Of a stretch of DNA of 64,000 nucleotides, positions 17,809 through 27,280 are shown one piece after another. Source of the stretch: Bryobacterales bacterium (GTDB taxonomy: Bacteria; Acidobacteriota; Terriglobia; Bryobacterales; UBA6623); contig JAPPMG010000024.1 of assembly GCA_028819215.1 (NCBI GenBank), positions 1 to 64,000 on the forward strand, read 5' to 3'. Both the position numbers and the translations under genes were made by a program. The first letter of the stretch is position 1, and the number at the start of each line of letters is the position of its first letter. The notes beneath the pieces were generated by a model that was not told where the DNA came from, searched no databases, and was given only the letters and a program-made list of their open reading frames with translations.

Positions 17809-18873
17809 ATGCGCATGCATTGGTCAGCGTGGCTCGTACTCGCGCTCAGCGTGGCCTGTGGCGGGCCCCTGCAAACTCCGGTCGAGGACGATTCGGCCGA
17901 ATCGGGTCCGCTCCTGTCGGACATCCGCCAACTCACCTTCGGCGGCCAAAACGCGGAGGCCTACTGGTCGCCCGACGGAAGCAAGCTGGTCTTTCAGGCC
18001 ACGCGTGGCGAGGCTTCGTGCGACCAGATCTACGTCATGAATGCGGACGGCTCCGAACAGCGCATGGTGTCCACGGGCAAGGGGGTGACCACTTGCGGCT
18101 ATTTTCTGCCAGACGGCGAGAGCATCGTGTATGCATCGACCCACCTAGCCGGCGACAGTTGCCCGCCGCGCCCAGACCGCAGCAAGGGCTACGTGTGGCC
18201 GGTGCACGCCGGATATGACATTTTCCGCACCGACCTGAGCGGCTCCGAGCCGGTGCGGCTCACCGACGCAGACGGCTACGACGCCGAGGCAACGGTCAAC
18301 TGGAAGCAAGGCAAGATCGTCTACACCTCGATGGCCGCCGGAGACTTGGACTTGTGGTCCATGGATCTGGACGGGTCGAACAAGACCCGCTTGACGACCG
18401 CCTTCGGATACGACGGCGGGGCGTTCTACTCGGCCGATGGCGAGATGCTGGTGCTGCGGGCGAACCATCCGGCAGAGGGCCCGGCGTCCGCCACCTACGC
18501 AGAGCTGCTGGCGGAGAACCTGACGGCACCGATGAAGATGGAGATCTTCGTCGGCAACGCCGATGGCAGCGGCATGCAACGACTCACCGACTTCGGCTGC
18601 GCCAGCTTCGCCCCGCAATTCACTCCGGACGGCAAGCACATCATCTTCTCGTCGAACAAGAACAACTGCGACAGCCGGGAATTCGACCTGTTCCTGATCG
18701 GCACCGACGGTTCGGGCCTGCGCCAAGTGACCGAGTTCGGCGGCTTCACGTCGTTTGCCGAGTTCTCGCCGGACGGTTCGCAGCTGGTGTTCTCGTCCGA
18801 CCGCGATGCCAAGTCCCGCTACGAGTTCAACATCTTCGTGGCGGACTGGAGCGGTCCGGGCGCCAAGCCCTGA
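17809..18873 (+). CDS. TolB/PD40-type beta-propeller lipoprotein
   Basis: 354 residues. Leader MRMHWSAWLVLALSVACGG suggests lipidation at the cysteine. The rest is a six-bladed-type propeller built from WD40-like PD40 repeats: AYWSPDGSKLVFQATR, IYVMNADGSEQRMV, WKQGKIVYTSMAAGDLDLW, ADGEMLVLRAN, FTPDGKHIIFSSNKN and FSPDGSQLVFSSDRD. Such proteins usually bind partners or cell-wall material; no catalytic residues are evident. It is probably anchored in the outer or inner membrane facing the periplasm. It ends at TGA 18871-18873, directly against the stop of the opposite UPF0182 gene. Confidence 0.8.
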   Translation: MRMHWSAWLVLALSVACGGPLQTPVEDDSAESGPLLSDIRQLTFGGQNAEAYWSPDGSKLVFQATRGEASCDQIYVMNADGSEQRMVSTGKGVTTCGYFLPDGESIVYASTHLAGDSCPPRPDRSKGYVWPVHAGYDIFRTDLSGSEPVRLTDADGYDAEATVNWKQGKIVYTSMAAGDLDLWSMDLDGSNKTRLTTAFGYDGGAFYSADGEMLVLRANHPAEGPASATYAELLAENLTAPMKMEIFVGNADGSGMQRLTDFGCASFAPQFTPDGKHIIFSSNKNNCDSREFDLFLIGTDGSGLRQVTEFGGFTSFAEFSPDGSQLVFSSDRDAKSRYEFNIFVADWSGPGAKP

Positions 18874-21579
18874 TCAGCGCTCGAAATCGCGCTCGAGCGC
18901 CTCGATGTCGTCGGCTAGCTGGAGCGCCTGCCTGCGCAATTCCGCCAAGCGGCGGGCGACCGTCCGGATCGGTGGCTCCGCAGCTTCGGCGACGGGCTGC
19001 CCCGCCTCAGCCGCGGCTGAGGCAAGCAGGGCCGCAGCGTCTTCGGCCTCTAGGTCGCCCAGCGTGGCCAGAGCTTCCTCGAAGGTGTCCTCGTACACCA
19101 GCCTCTCGCCCATCGCGAGCACAACCTTGCGCAGCTGCGGCATGCGAGCCGCCTCGGCTTGGATGTAGATCGACTCGACATACAGGAAATTCTCCCCGAC
19201 GGGCATGGCGATCATCTCGCCGCGCAGCACGCGGGAGCCCTGCTGGTTCCAGAGCGTCAGATCACGGGCGATCTGCTGCTCCTGATTGATCTGCGCTTCG
19301 ATCTGGTTCGGCCCGTAGACAAGCTGCTGCTTGGAAAGCTGGTAGAAGATCAGCTCCCCGAGCCTGTCCCCGTCGCAGCGGGCGGCCATCCAGCCGTTGA
19401 GATTGTCCTTGTTGCGCGGCGTGAACGGCAGCATCAGCAGGAATTCCGGCTCGGTCTCGCCCGGCAGCGTCGCCACGATATAGGTCGGCTTCATGCGCTC
19501 GGCGGAACCGGTGTCGCCGGCGAGGCTCCTGCCCACGTCCCAGATGTCTTCCCGGTTGTAGAATACGGTCGGGTCGCGCATGTGGAACGTCCTGTAGAGC
19601 TCCGCCTGGATATCGAAAATCAACTCCGGATAGCGAGCATGTTCGCGGATCGAGGCAGGCATCGCCTCCATCGGTTGGAATAGGTTCGGGAACACTCGGG
19701 CGTAGGACTGGATGATTGGATCAGTCCCGTCGAACATGTAGATCGTGGTGGTTCCGTGATAGGCATCCACGGTGGCCTTGACGGCGTTGCGGATGTAGTT
19801 GACCTGCGAGCCGAAGCTGCCCACCCGGATCGCCTGAGAATACGGGTGTGCGTCCGAAGTGGTGTAGCCGTCCAAGATCCACACCAAGCGCCCATCGTCC
19901 GTAATCGTCAGGTACGGGTCGGGATCCCATTCGATGAAATCGGCGAGATGCTCGAGGCGCTCGCTGACATTGCGATAGATCATCATGCGGCTCGACGGAT
20001 TCGTCAGCCCGGTGAAGAGGATGTTGTAGTCGCCCTGTAAGATCGCGGTCAAGAGGCGGGTGGCGATGGAATGGATCGGAATCCCGCCGGTGCCCTCGTA
20101 ATGCGACATCACGTTCTGGTCTTCCTTGGGGTAATCGAACTCTTCCTGTTCCGTGCTGACGAACACCGGGTGGTTGGTCAGTTCGCCGTAGTAGATTTCA
20201 GGACGTGCAATCGTGATGTCCTGGATCTCGATTTCGGGGGGCGCATCCTTGATCAGCAGCACCGGCAGGCCGTCCGGCGTCGTGCGGTTCACTTCCGAAG
20301 TGACCACGCCGTAGCCGTGCGTGTAGACCCAGTGACGGTTGATCCAGTTGTCCGCAGCGGCATCCAGAGAGCTGACATCGATCTCGCGGGGAGAGAGGAG
20401 CAACTGCTTCACCTTGTTGTTGATCTGGTAGCGATCAATGTCCATGTCGGCAAAGCGGTAGTACAACCGCAGCGCCTGGATCTGGGTGATGGTGTCGGTG
20501 TAGGCCTTTTCGTCCCAAAGACGGATGTTGTCGACCAGAGTCGCGTTGGCTTCGACGTCGAGCGATGGGACCTCGCTGAGCGAGAGGAACTCCTCCCGGC
20601 CGTCGTTCAGGGCGTAGGCCTGGCGCGTGGCTTGGATGTGGCGCTCGATGTACTCCTGCTCCAGCTTCAGTTCGTTGGGGCTCACGTACAGTGCTTGGAC
20701 TGCCAGAGGCACAGCGGCGTGCAGCGCGATGGCACCGCCGGCGATGTAGGCCATCGCCTTGAAGCGCGACGTGGCGATCAACGGGATCGACAGCAGCAGC
20801 GCGACCACGACCACCCAGCGCAGGGGCAGCCTCCAGACCTCGTCCAAGTAGTCCATGCCGACCATGAAGTCGTGGTTCGATAGCAGCAGCCCGTATTGGC
20901 CTAGGTAAAACCACGCTGCCGCTCCAGCCAGCGCGATGCAGGCGATGACCTTGGCAAAGCTGGTCTTGGTCGCGCCTTCCAGCAGCAGGGGCTGCGGGCC
21001 GAGGTCGAATTCCTCCAGGTCACCGCCGCTCGCGCGGAAGCTGGTGAACTTCTGGAAGACCTGCCATCCGCGGCCCGTGGCCCAGAAAACCGCCGTGCCG
21101 GTGAGGGCAAGGGCGAAGAGGTATTGCACGAGCAGTTGCAGCAGCGGGAGGTCGAACAGGTAGAAGGACAGCTGCTTGCCAAAGATCGGATCGGCCCAAG
21201 ACTCGACGTTCGCGCCCAGTCCGCGCGAGCCTGCAAACTTCATCACCGTCTCGGGATCGACACGGGAACCGATGAATACCGTCGCCACAACGAGCAGGAC
21301 GAGCGGCACGGCTCTGCGGTACAGCGAGTAGCGGGAAGTGTCCGCGCCGGCGAAGGCAGCCCCACGGCGGTGCGCCCACAGCAACGCCAACCAAGCGATC
21401 AGAGCCGCAGCGACCGTCGGAACGATCTTGTAGGCGAGCTTCGTGAGCCAGGTCGAGAGCTGGCCGACTTCGGTCCACCACAGGTATTCGATCGCAAAGT
21501 CCGCCAGCCCCCGGGCAGTGCCGAGGATGAGGACGAAGGCGAGAGCAGCGAGCAGCAGCCGCAGCTGTCGAGGTTGCAT
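18874..21579 (-). CDS. UPF0182 family integral membrane protein
   Basis: 901 residues, normal for UPF0182 (COG1615). The N-terminal third has about seven transmembrane helices, beginning LLLAALAFVLILGTARGL and including VVVVALLLSIPLIATSRF. A large extracytoplasmic domain follows, with family-typical stretches: INRHWVYTHGYGVVTSEVNR, PEIYYGELTNHPVFV, RILTGLTNPSSRMM-like text, and FLLMLPFTPRNKDNLNGWMA. The C-terminus after residue 830 is acidic and coiled-coil-like. Function is unknown in this family. It stands alone and converges with the propeller lipoprotein. Confidence 0.92.
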   Translation of the reverse strand: MQPRQLRLLLAALAFVLILGTARGLADFAIEYLWWTEVGQLSTWLTKLAYKIVPTVAAALIAWLALLWAHRRGAAFAGADTSRYSLYRRAVPLVLLVVATVFIGSRVDPETVMKFAGSRGLGANVESWADPIFGKQLSFYLFDLPLLQLLVQYLFALALTGTAVFWATGRGWQVFQKFTSFRASGGDLEEFDLGPQPLLLEGATKTSFAKVIACIALAGAAAWFYLGQYGLLLSNHDFMVGMDYLDEVWRLPLRWVVVVALLLSIPLIATSRFKAMAYIAGGAIALHAAVPLAVQALYVSPNELKLEQEYIERHIQATRQAYALNDGREEFLSLSEVPSLDVEANATLVDNIRLWDEKAYTDTITQIQALRLYYRFADMDIDRYQINNKVKQLLLSPREIDVSSLDAAADNWINRHWVYTHGYGVVTSEVNRTTPDGLPVLLIKDAPPEIEIQDITIARPEIYYGELTNHPVFVSTEQEEFDYPKEDQNVMSHYEGTGGIPIHSIATRLLTAILQGDYNILFTGLTNPSSRMMIYRNVSERLEHLADFIEWDPDPYLTITDDGRLVWILDGYTTSDAHPYSQAIRVGSFGSQVNYIRNAVKATVDAYHGTTTIYMFDGTDPIIQSYARVFPNLFQPMEAMPASIREHARYPELIFDIQAELYRTFHMRDPTVFYNREDIWDVGRSLAGDTGSAERMKPTYIVATLPGETEPEFLLMLPFTPRNKDNLNGWMAARCDGDRLGELIFYQLSKQQLVYGPNQIEAQINQEQQIARDLTLWNQQGSRVLRGEMIAMPVGENFLYVESIYIQAEAARMPQLRKVVLAMGERLVYEDTFEEALATLGDLEAEDAAALLASAAAEAGQPVAEAAEPPIRTVARRLAELRRQALQLADDIEALERDFER

Positions 21580-21637
21580 AGTCCTTCTAGCATAGCCGCC
21601 AGCCTTCTCCGCGCTCCGGGCCGCGGCCCGCGCGGGC

Positions 21638-21646
21638 TGCTAGAAT
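21638..21646 (+). promoter_or_regulatory. Extended -10 element TGC-TAGAAT
   Basis: TGCTAGAAT about 40 nt before the Gfo/Idh/MocA start. A GC-rich perfect palindrome, CGGGCC-GC-GGCCCG, lies about 10 bp upstream in the spacer region. Confidence 0.4.
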
Positions 21647-21685
21647 GCGGCTCGACTCAGACTGACTCGGGAGAGCGACAAGACG

Positions 21686-23059
21686 ATGGCGACAACTCGA
21701 CGGAAGTTCGTGACCAAGACGGCGCTGGGAGCGGGCATTGCGGCGGCATCGGCCCAGGCCAGCAGGGCGCAAACGGCCCCGAGCGACGCTGTCAACATCG
21801 CTGTCATCGGCATCCGCGGCCGCGGCCGAAGTCACTACCGGGAGTTCGCAGCGATGCCGGGCGTGCGGGTGACGCACCTGTGCGATATCGACGAGCGCCT
21901 GTTCGCCGACGCACTCGCGGAAGTCGAGGGGGTCGCGGGCTACCGGCCGGAGACGGAGACCGACTTCCGACGCCTACTGGAGCGTGACGACATTGACGCG
22001 ATCTCAGTGGCAACGCCGGACCACTGGCACGCCCTGATGACCGTCTGGGGGTGCCAAGCGGGCAAGGACGTCTACTGCGAAAAGCCGTGCTCCTACACGC
22101 TGCGGGAGGGCCGCAAGATGGTTGAGGCCGCCCGCAAATACGGGCGCATGGTCCAAGTCGGGCTCCAGCGGCGCAGCTCGCGGCGCGTGCAGTCGGTGAC
22201 GAGCTACGTGCGGAGCGGCGGGCTCGGCAAGGCGTACCGCGCCAAGGCGGTCGTCTACCGGGGCAGGATCAGCATCGGCAAGGTACAAGAGTCATCCATC
22301 CCAGAAGGGGTCAATTGGGACCTCTACCTCGGACCGGCGCCGTACCGCGCGTTTGACCTGAACCGCTTTCACTATGGCTGGCACTTCTTCTGGGATACGT
22401 CGACCTCGGAAGTCGGCAACAACGGAGTGCATCATCTCGACGTCCTGCGCTGGGGCTTGGACAAGCAGGCCCACCCTGTGAAGATCCACTGTGCCGGCGG
22501 CCAGTTCGTGGAGGACTCGGACTCCGAGGTGCCGAATGTGCAAGTGGGCACGTTCGAGTACGCGGACGGCACGCTGCTGGAGATCGAGGCGACCACGCTC
22601 TACAGTCCATCCTTCGGAGGTGTGCGCGTGGGAGGCTTCTTCTTCACCGATCAGGGGTATATCGGCTCCCACGACAACTGGAGGGCAACTCGGGGGCAAT
22701 TCCTGCCGCGCGACCGCCCGGACTCCCCAGCCGGCGTGTCCTACCGGACGAACAATCTCAGCTTTCCGGATATTTCCTACCCGCCGGGACCAGAGATCCC
22801 GGATCTCGACCTGCCCGAAGTGAGCCACTTCCAGAACTTCATCGAGTGCGTGCGCTCGCGCAAGCGCGAAGACCTGAACTGCGAGGTTGAGCAGGGCCAC
22901 TTGTCAACCTCCCTGTGCCATCTGGCGAATATCGCCTACCGCGTCGGCCGCAAGCTGGAGTTCGACCCGCAAAGCGAGACGTTCGCCGACGACGAAGCGG
23001 CCAACGCGCTGCTGACGCGGGAGTACCGCGAGCCCTACGTGATGCCGGATCAGGTGTAG
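21686..23059 (+). CDS. Tat-exported Gfo/Idh/MocA-family oxidoreductase
   Basis: 457 residues from ATG 21686. Twin-arginine signal MATTRRKFVTKTALGAGIAA, cleaved near SRAQ. The N-terminal Rossmann fold binds NAD(P): VNIAVIGIRGRGRSHYREF, and the lysine of the EKP motif in DVYCEKPCSYTLREG is the usual catalytic residue. The C-terminal alpha/beta substrate domain includes YGWHFFWDTSTSEVGNNGVHHLDVLRWGL. Members of this exported clade act on sugars, sugar acids or cyclitols; many hold tightly bound cofactor, which fits export of a folded protein by Tat. Substrate unknown. Confidence 0.88.
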   Translation: MATTRRKFVTKTALGAGIAAASAQASRAQTAPSDAVNIAVIGIRGRGRSHYREFAAMPGVRVTHLCDIDERLFADALAEVEGVAGYRPETETDFRRLLERDDIDAISVATPDHWHALMTVWGCQAGKDVYCEKPCSYTLREGRKMVEAARKYGRMVQVGLQRRSSRRVQSVTSYVRSGGLGKAYRAKAVVYRGRISIGKVQESSIPEGVNWDLYLGPAPYRAFDLNRFHYGWHFFWDTSTSEVGNNGVHHLDVLRWGLDKQAHPVKIHCAGGQFVEDSDSEVPNVQVGTFEYADGTLLEIEATTLYSPSFGGVRVGGFFFTDQGYIGSHDNWRATRGQFLPRDRPDSPAGVSYRTNNLSFPDISYPPGPEIPDLDLPEVSHFQNFIECVRSRKREDLNCEVEQGHLSTSLCHLANIAYRVGRKLEFDPQSETFADDEAANALLTREYREPYVMPDQV

Positions 23060-23295
23060 GTCGAAGGAAGTCGCGACAAGGCACCACGGTGGCCGCGGAG
23101 TCCGCTGCGCCCGGGGCGGGCCGTGAAGGACGGTGGCTCGACACCCGGCCTGGATGCCGCTCTCTGCGATTTACGACAGCGCCTCGTTCGTCGGCTCGGC
23201 CGCGGCTGTGGAGACACGCAAGCGATAGTCCGCATAGGCGTCATCGGCACCTCGCCGTCGATGCGAGACCTGCGGTGATATCGCTGCGCCTGCCT

Positions 23296-26070
23296 CTACT
23301 CCACCCAGATCGGCGAACTCCACGCCACTTGGCCGTCGTTCTGCACGACGCGGATGTAGTAGTAGTTCGACCCGGCCTCGAAGTTCCGGTCCGTGTATTC
23401 GAACGAGTACTCCTCGTGGTTCGGGTGGCTGGTGTAAACGATCTCCTGATTCTTGACGATCACGAACTGCTTGATCCGATCCGTCCCCACGGCCCGGATC
23501 AGCAGCCGGGGCGCCTGCTGGGAATTCACGATGTCGCCCATGATGTGGTGCTGCCCGCTCGCGTCCACGGCTTGGAAGTCCAGAATGATGTTGTCTGTGG
23601 CACCGTAGGCGTGGCGCGCCTTCAACGCCGCGAACATCGACTCGCGCGTGAAGTCCTCTGCCACGATCATGGCGTACGAAATGTGCGTCGACCAGTGGTC
23701 GGACGAGGCTTGCACGCCGATCTTGTAGCCCTTGCGCAGGGCGTCCCACCAGTACCCGATCGGATTGAAGCCGGAGCGTTGCTCGCGAAGCTTCTGCGGA
23801 GATGCCGCCAGCGGCGCGCCCATGTATTCGTAGCTGGCCCGGTACCCCTGGAAGATCTCCAACAGCGGCTCGACCTCCGGATCGTTGTTGAACCAATCCG
23901 TGCCCTGCGCCGTGCCGGAACTGTGCGGCATGGAGATGCCATCGTTCTCGTGCAGGTAGGCATACAGCTTCTCGGCGCGCTCTTCGCCGCGACGCTCGGC
24001 ATCCGGGATCGGCAGCGTCCGCGTGCCGCGCTTGCCGAAGATGATGTTGCGGTGCCCGTTCGGGTAGTTGAGCGACCGCTCGTAGCCGAACATGGGCACG
24101 AACGTCCCCGGGACGTGGAACAGATCCGCCAGCTTCTCGTCCTGCCACCAAGTGAACTCCTGGTCGTAGCCCAGCTGGTGGTCAGTCGGCACGATGTAGT
24201 CAAAGCCGACCGCGTCTAGGGCGTATCGATACACCTCGATCAGCGAGCCGTCGTACTTGAAGTCCTGCGACACATCGGTGTGGCGATGCATGTCGCCGCG
24301 ATAGATCTTGAACTGCCGCTCCCCCGCATCGACGACGTAGCCCCGAATCGCCTCGATGTTGCGCTCCTCGAAAGGATGGACCGGCACTGCCTCGGCAAAC
24401 GGCTCGGTGTATTGGGCGAAGTTCCCTGCGGAATAGTCAGGCTGGCCAGCGGCCTCACCTAGGCTGGCCGCATAGATCTCCCCGTTCTGCGGCACCGCAT
24501 CCGCGAAAGTACGGTTGTCAGTCATCCAAGCCGCCACCAACTCCTCGCCCACAAGCGCCATAGCAGGACGCTTCTCGATCGAGCCTTGGCTATGCGCCAA
24601 AGGCACCGGATGCGACCATTCGGTTCCATCGAACCGTGTCAGCAACGTCTCCCACATCATGCGCGCGCCGATGCTGTGCGCCCGCTGGCGCGTCCAGTGC
24701 CGGAACAGCATCGTCAACGTCCCGCCGCCATCGAATGCCAGTTGCGGATTCTCGAAGTTCGGGTACAGGCGGTAGACATAGAACGGCTCCAGTTCTGCCT
24801 TGGGCTCCACCCACGATCCGCCCGAGCGCTTGACGATCTGGATCGAGCGCTCTTGGTGCAACGGCACTGCCAGCGGCGGCGTGACCAAGTAGCCCTGGTC
24901 CTTGCCCCAATTCGTTCCCGATTCGTCCCACGCCAGCCATGGCGTGCCATCCGGAGCGACCGCCACGTTCGCATGCGCCTGGAAGCGCGGACTGCTGGTG
25001 ACTTGTTCGATATCGCCCAGCTTCCCACCGGCGTACGAGCGGTAGAACACGTCGTAGTTGCCGTCGTGGTAGCCATCCCACACGACGTGCACCTGGCCAT
25101 CCGGTCCGCCAGCCACTTGTGGCTCCCAGTCATTGGCAGGTGACTCGCTGACTTGCAGCGCCTCTCCCCAAGACCCGTCCCACACGCGCATCCAGATATC
25201 GGTCTGCGCACTGCCAGCCTCGCCTTGCGCACTCTGCCACACGACGACAACCTTGCCATCGCGAGTCGCCGCAGCTCGGTGGAACGTATTCGAGCCCGCA
25301 GTGCTGATCTTCTGCGGCTCTAGCCAGTCCGAGCCGTCCAGCAGCCTGCCCCAAAGGTCCCAGCGGGTGCCTTCCCGCTGGCTCCAGAACACCCATAGCC
25401 GCCCATCGCCATCGGCAGCAGCTGAGGCGCGCCAGAGATCGCCCGGCGCGGGGGTGACTTGCTGGGCACTCTCCCACGATCCGCCGCGGCGCAGTCGTAC
25501 CAGCACCCTGTCTCCCCGATCCTTATACGCCACCCACGCCGCCGCCACGACGCCGTCGGAGACCTGCGCGATCGCTGCCTCGTCATCCTCGTACTCAGCC
25601 CCTGACAGTCTCTCGACCGTGGGTGTCAGGCTGGCTGTCGCGCGCCCGTCGAGAAACGATTTCGACCCTCCTGCCAGATCCCCGATGCGGAACGCGAAGT
25701 TGCCTTGTTTGGTGCGCACTCGCAGACTGGTCGCGCTATCCCCTTCGACGACCGCGAACAGGCCCACCGGCGAATGCTGCGTTGGCGGCAATTCCGCGGG
25801 GCTCATCTCGTTGTAGTTGACCCGCGGGAACCCTCGGATCTGCTCTTCGCGGGTCGTGGCTCTCCATGCGCTCTCGCCGGTAAGCTCGTCCTCGCCGATG
25901 AAGTGGCGCTCCTGCAAGAGGAGCAGATCCCCTCCGGACACGCGAATCGAGCCGTCCCAAGCCTCCACGGACTCGGCCTTTTCGCCCAAGCTGATGTAGA
26001 TCGTCGCCGGAGCCGACTGAGCGGCCAACTGCGCCGCACACAGGAGTAACAAGACTAGGGAACTTCGCAT
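23296..26070 (-). CDS. Large secreted propeller plus PHP/DUF3604-type protein
   Basis: 924 residues from ATG 26070; an upstream ATG at 26145 in the same frame is not signal-like. Signal peptide MRSSLVLLLLCAAQLAAQ. The first 550 residues look like a beta-propeller with repeated SW...W and WDG...W strands (for example LWVFWSQREGTRWDLWGR, VHVVWDGYHDGNYDVFYR). From about 590 on it is DUF3604/PHP-like: KIYRGDMHRHTDVSQD, FDYIVPTDHQLGYDQE, YLHENDGISMPHSSGT and LEIFQGYRASYEY supply metal-binding His/Asp residues. A secreted metallo-hydrolase is likely; substrate unknown. Confidence 0.75.
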   Translation of the reverse strand: MRSSLVLLLLCAAQLAAQSAPATIYISLGEKAESVEAWDGSIRVSGGDLLLLQERHFIGEDELTGESAWRATTREEQIRGFPRVNYNEMSPAELPPTQHSPVGLFAVVEGDSATSLRVRTKQGNFAFRIGDLAGGSKSFLDGRATASLTPTVERLSGAEYEDDEAAIAQVSDGVVAAAWVAYKDRGDRVLVRLRRGGSWESAQQVTPAPGDLWRASAAADGDGRLWVFWSQREGTRWDLWGRLLDGSDWLEPQKISTAGSNTFHRAAATRDGKVVVVWQSAQGEAGSAQTDIWMRVWDGSWGEALQVSESPANDWEPQVAGGPDGQVHVVWDGYHDGNYDVFYRSYAGGKLGDIEQVTSSPRFQAHANVAVAPDGTPWLAWDESGTNWGKDQGYLVTPPLAVPLHQERSIQIVKRSGGSWVEPKAELEPFYVYRLYPNFENPQLAFDGGGTLTMLFRHWTRQRAHSIGARMMWETLLTRFDGTEWSHPVPLAHSQGSIEKRPAMALVGEELVAAWMTDNRTFADAVPQNGEIYAASLGEAAGQPDYSAGNFAQYTEPFAEAVPVHPFEERNIEAIRGYVVDAGERQFKIYRGDMHRHTDVSQDFKYDGSLIEVYRYALDAVGFDYIVPTDHQLGYDQEFTWWQDEKLADLFHVPGTFVPMFGYERSLNYPNGHRNIIFGKRGTRTLPIPDAERRGEERAEKLYAYLHENDGISMPHSSGTAQGTDWFNNDPEVEPLLEIFQGYRASYEYMGAPLAASPQKLREQRSGFNPIGYWWDALRKGYKIGVQASSDHWSTHISYAMIVAEDFTRESMFAALKARHAYGATDNIILDFQAVDASGQHHIMGDIVNSQQAPRLLIRAVGTDRIKQFVIVKNQEIVYTSHPNHEEYSFEYTDRNFEAGSNYYYIRVVQNDGQVAWSSPIWVE

Positions 26071-26079
26071 GCTGCGGCG

Positions 26080-26085
26080 ATTATA
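26080..26085 (-). promoter_or_regulatory. Candidate -10 hexamer TATAAT immediately before a start codon
   Basis: A perfect minus-strand TATAAT with 9 nt between it and the ATG at 26070. Transcription should begin about 3 nt before the ATG, with no room for a Shine-Dalgarno. Confidence 0.45.
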
Positions 26086-26201
26086 TCCGAGCATGGGCGG
26101 CACTCTGTGGTCTGCCACAATCACTTTGAGCCCACATGCCGCCAATGATCCGCAAAAGACCCCGGATTGCCAGCTGGTGAGCTGTCCCTGCCTAGATTCC
26201 G

Positions 26202-27098
26202 ATGCAACTGCCCGATCCTCGCAACGCCGATATCCTCGTCCATATCAACGGCCGACTCGTGCCCCGAGGCGACGCCAAGGTCTCCGTGTTTGACAGTTCG
26301 GTTCAAGGAGGCGATGCCGTGTGGGAGGGGCTGCGGGTGTACCGGGGCCGCATCGCCGACTTCGGGCCGCACCTCGAACGCCTGTTCGCATCTGCCCATG
26401 CGATGTGCTTCGCCGGTGTCCCATCTAGGGCAGCCGTTCGCAGCGCCGTGTTCGAGACGCTGCGGGCCAATGGGATGTCCGACGAGGCACACGTCCGGTT
26501 GACACTCACTCGCGGCGAAAAGGTCACCTCCGGCATGAGTCCGCACTGGAACCAGTCCGGCTGCACACTGATCGTGCTGGCCGAGTGGAAGTCACTGGTG
26601 TACGACCAAGCCGGCATCCGGTTGATCACCGCCGCGGTGCGACGCAACAGTCCCCAGTGCGTCGATTCGAAGATCCACCACAACAACCTGATCAACAACA
26701 TCCTGGCGAAGATCGAGGCAAATCTGGCCGGAGTCGACGACGCGCTCATGCTGGACCTGCACGGCTTCGTGTCAGAAACCAACGCCACGAATGTCTTCGT
26801 GGTGAAGAACGGCGCATTGTTCACGCCTCACGCCGACAGCTGCCTGCCCGGAATCACGCGAGCCGCGGTGCTCGAAACGGCCCGAGACGGGGGCCTGCAC
26901 CCGGTCGAGAAGAACCTCTCGCTCACAGAGGTCTACACCGCAGACGAAGTGTTCACGACCGGCACCATGGGGGGCCTGGCTCCGGTCTTGGAGGTCGATG
27001 GCCGCACGGTCGGCGATGGCTCAAGAGGACCCATCACGTCCCGCTTGCAGCAAGCGCATGCCGACCGGGCGTTCGCCAAGGGCGAGGCCATTCCCTGA
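26202..27098 (+). CDS. Class IV aminotransferase (branched-chain aminotransferase-like)
   Basis: 298 residues. PLP-dependent fold-type IV enzyme, related to branched-chain and D-amino-acid aminotransferases. The Schiff-base lysine is in CVDSKIHHNNLINNILA, and the cofactor-binding glutamate is in GFVSETNATNVFVV. Phosphate-binding TTGTMGGLAPVLEVDGR is near the C-terminus. It is cytosolic and single, with no other ilv or leu gene nearby, so it could serve branched-chain synthesis, D-amino acid metabolism or another transamination. ATG 26202 was chosen as the first start that keeps the conserved ILVHINGRLVPRGDAKVSVFD region intact. Confidence 0.85.
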   Translation: MQLPDPRNADILVHINGRLVPRGDAKVSVFDSSVQGGDAVWEGLRVYRGRIADFGPHLERLFASAHAMCFAGVPSRAAVRSAVFETLRANGMSDEAHVRLTLTRGEKVTSGMSPHWNQSGCTLIVLAEWKSLVYDQAGIRLITAAVRRNSPQCVDSKIHHNNLINNILAKIEANLAGVDDALMLDLHGFVSETNATNVFVVKNGALFTPHADSCLPGITRAAVLETARDGGLHPVEKNLSLTEVYTADEVFTTGTMGGLAPVLEVDGRTVGDGSRGPITSRLQQAHADRAFAKGEAIP

Positions 27099-27179
27099 GT
27101 GACGAGTCCTGCGCGTATCGTCACCGAGCCAGTTTATCCATGAAATATTCACCAAATAATCTCTTCAATTATAGTAAGT

Positions 27180-27208
27180 TTGACTGTAATTCCTCTTAAT
27201 GATATATG
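27180..27208 (+). promoter_or_regulatory. Sigma70-type promoter TTGACT-N17-TATATG
   Basis: A near-consensus -35 (27180-27185) and -10 (27203-27208) with ideal 17-nt spacing, in an AT-rich island of about 80 bp. It points at the addB-addA pair, with a leader of about 65 nt. This is the most complete promoter seen in the window. Confidence 0.6.
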
Positions 27209-27280
27209 CTTAGGGCTAGTTCCTGATCAGCGAGCCGTCGATGGCGATTGACCTCCGCGGCAGCATCGTGACCAAGACAC

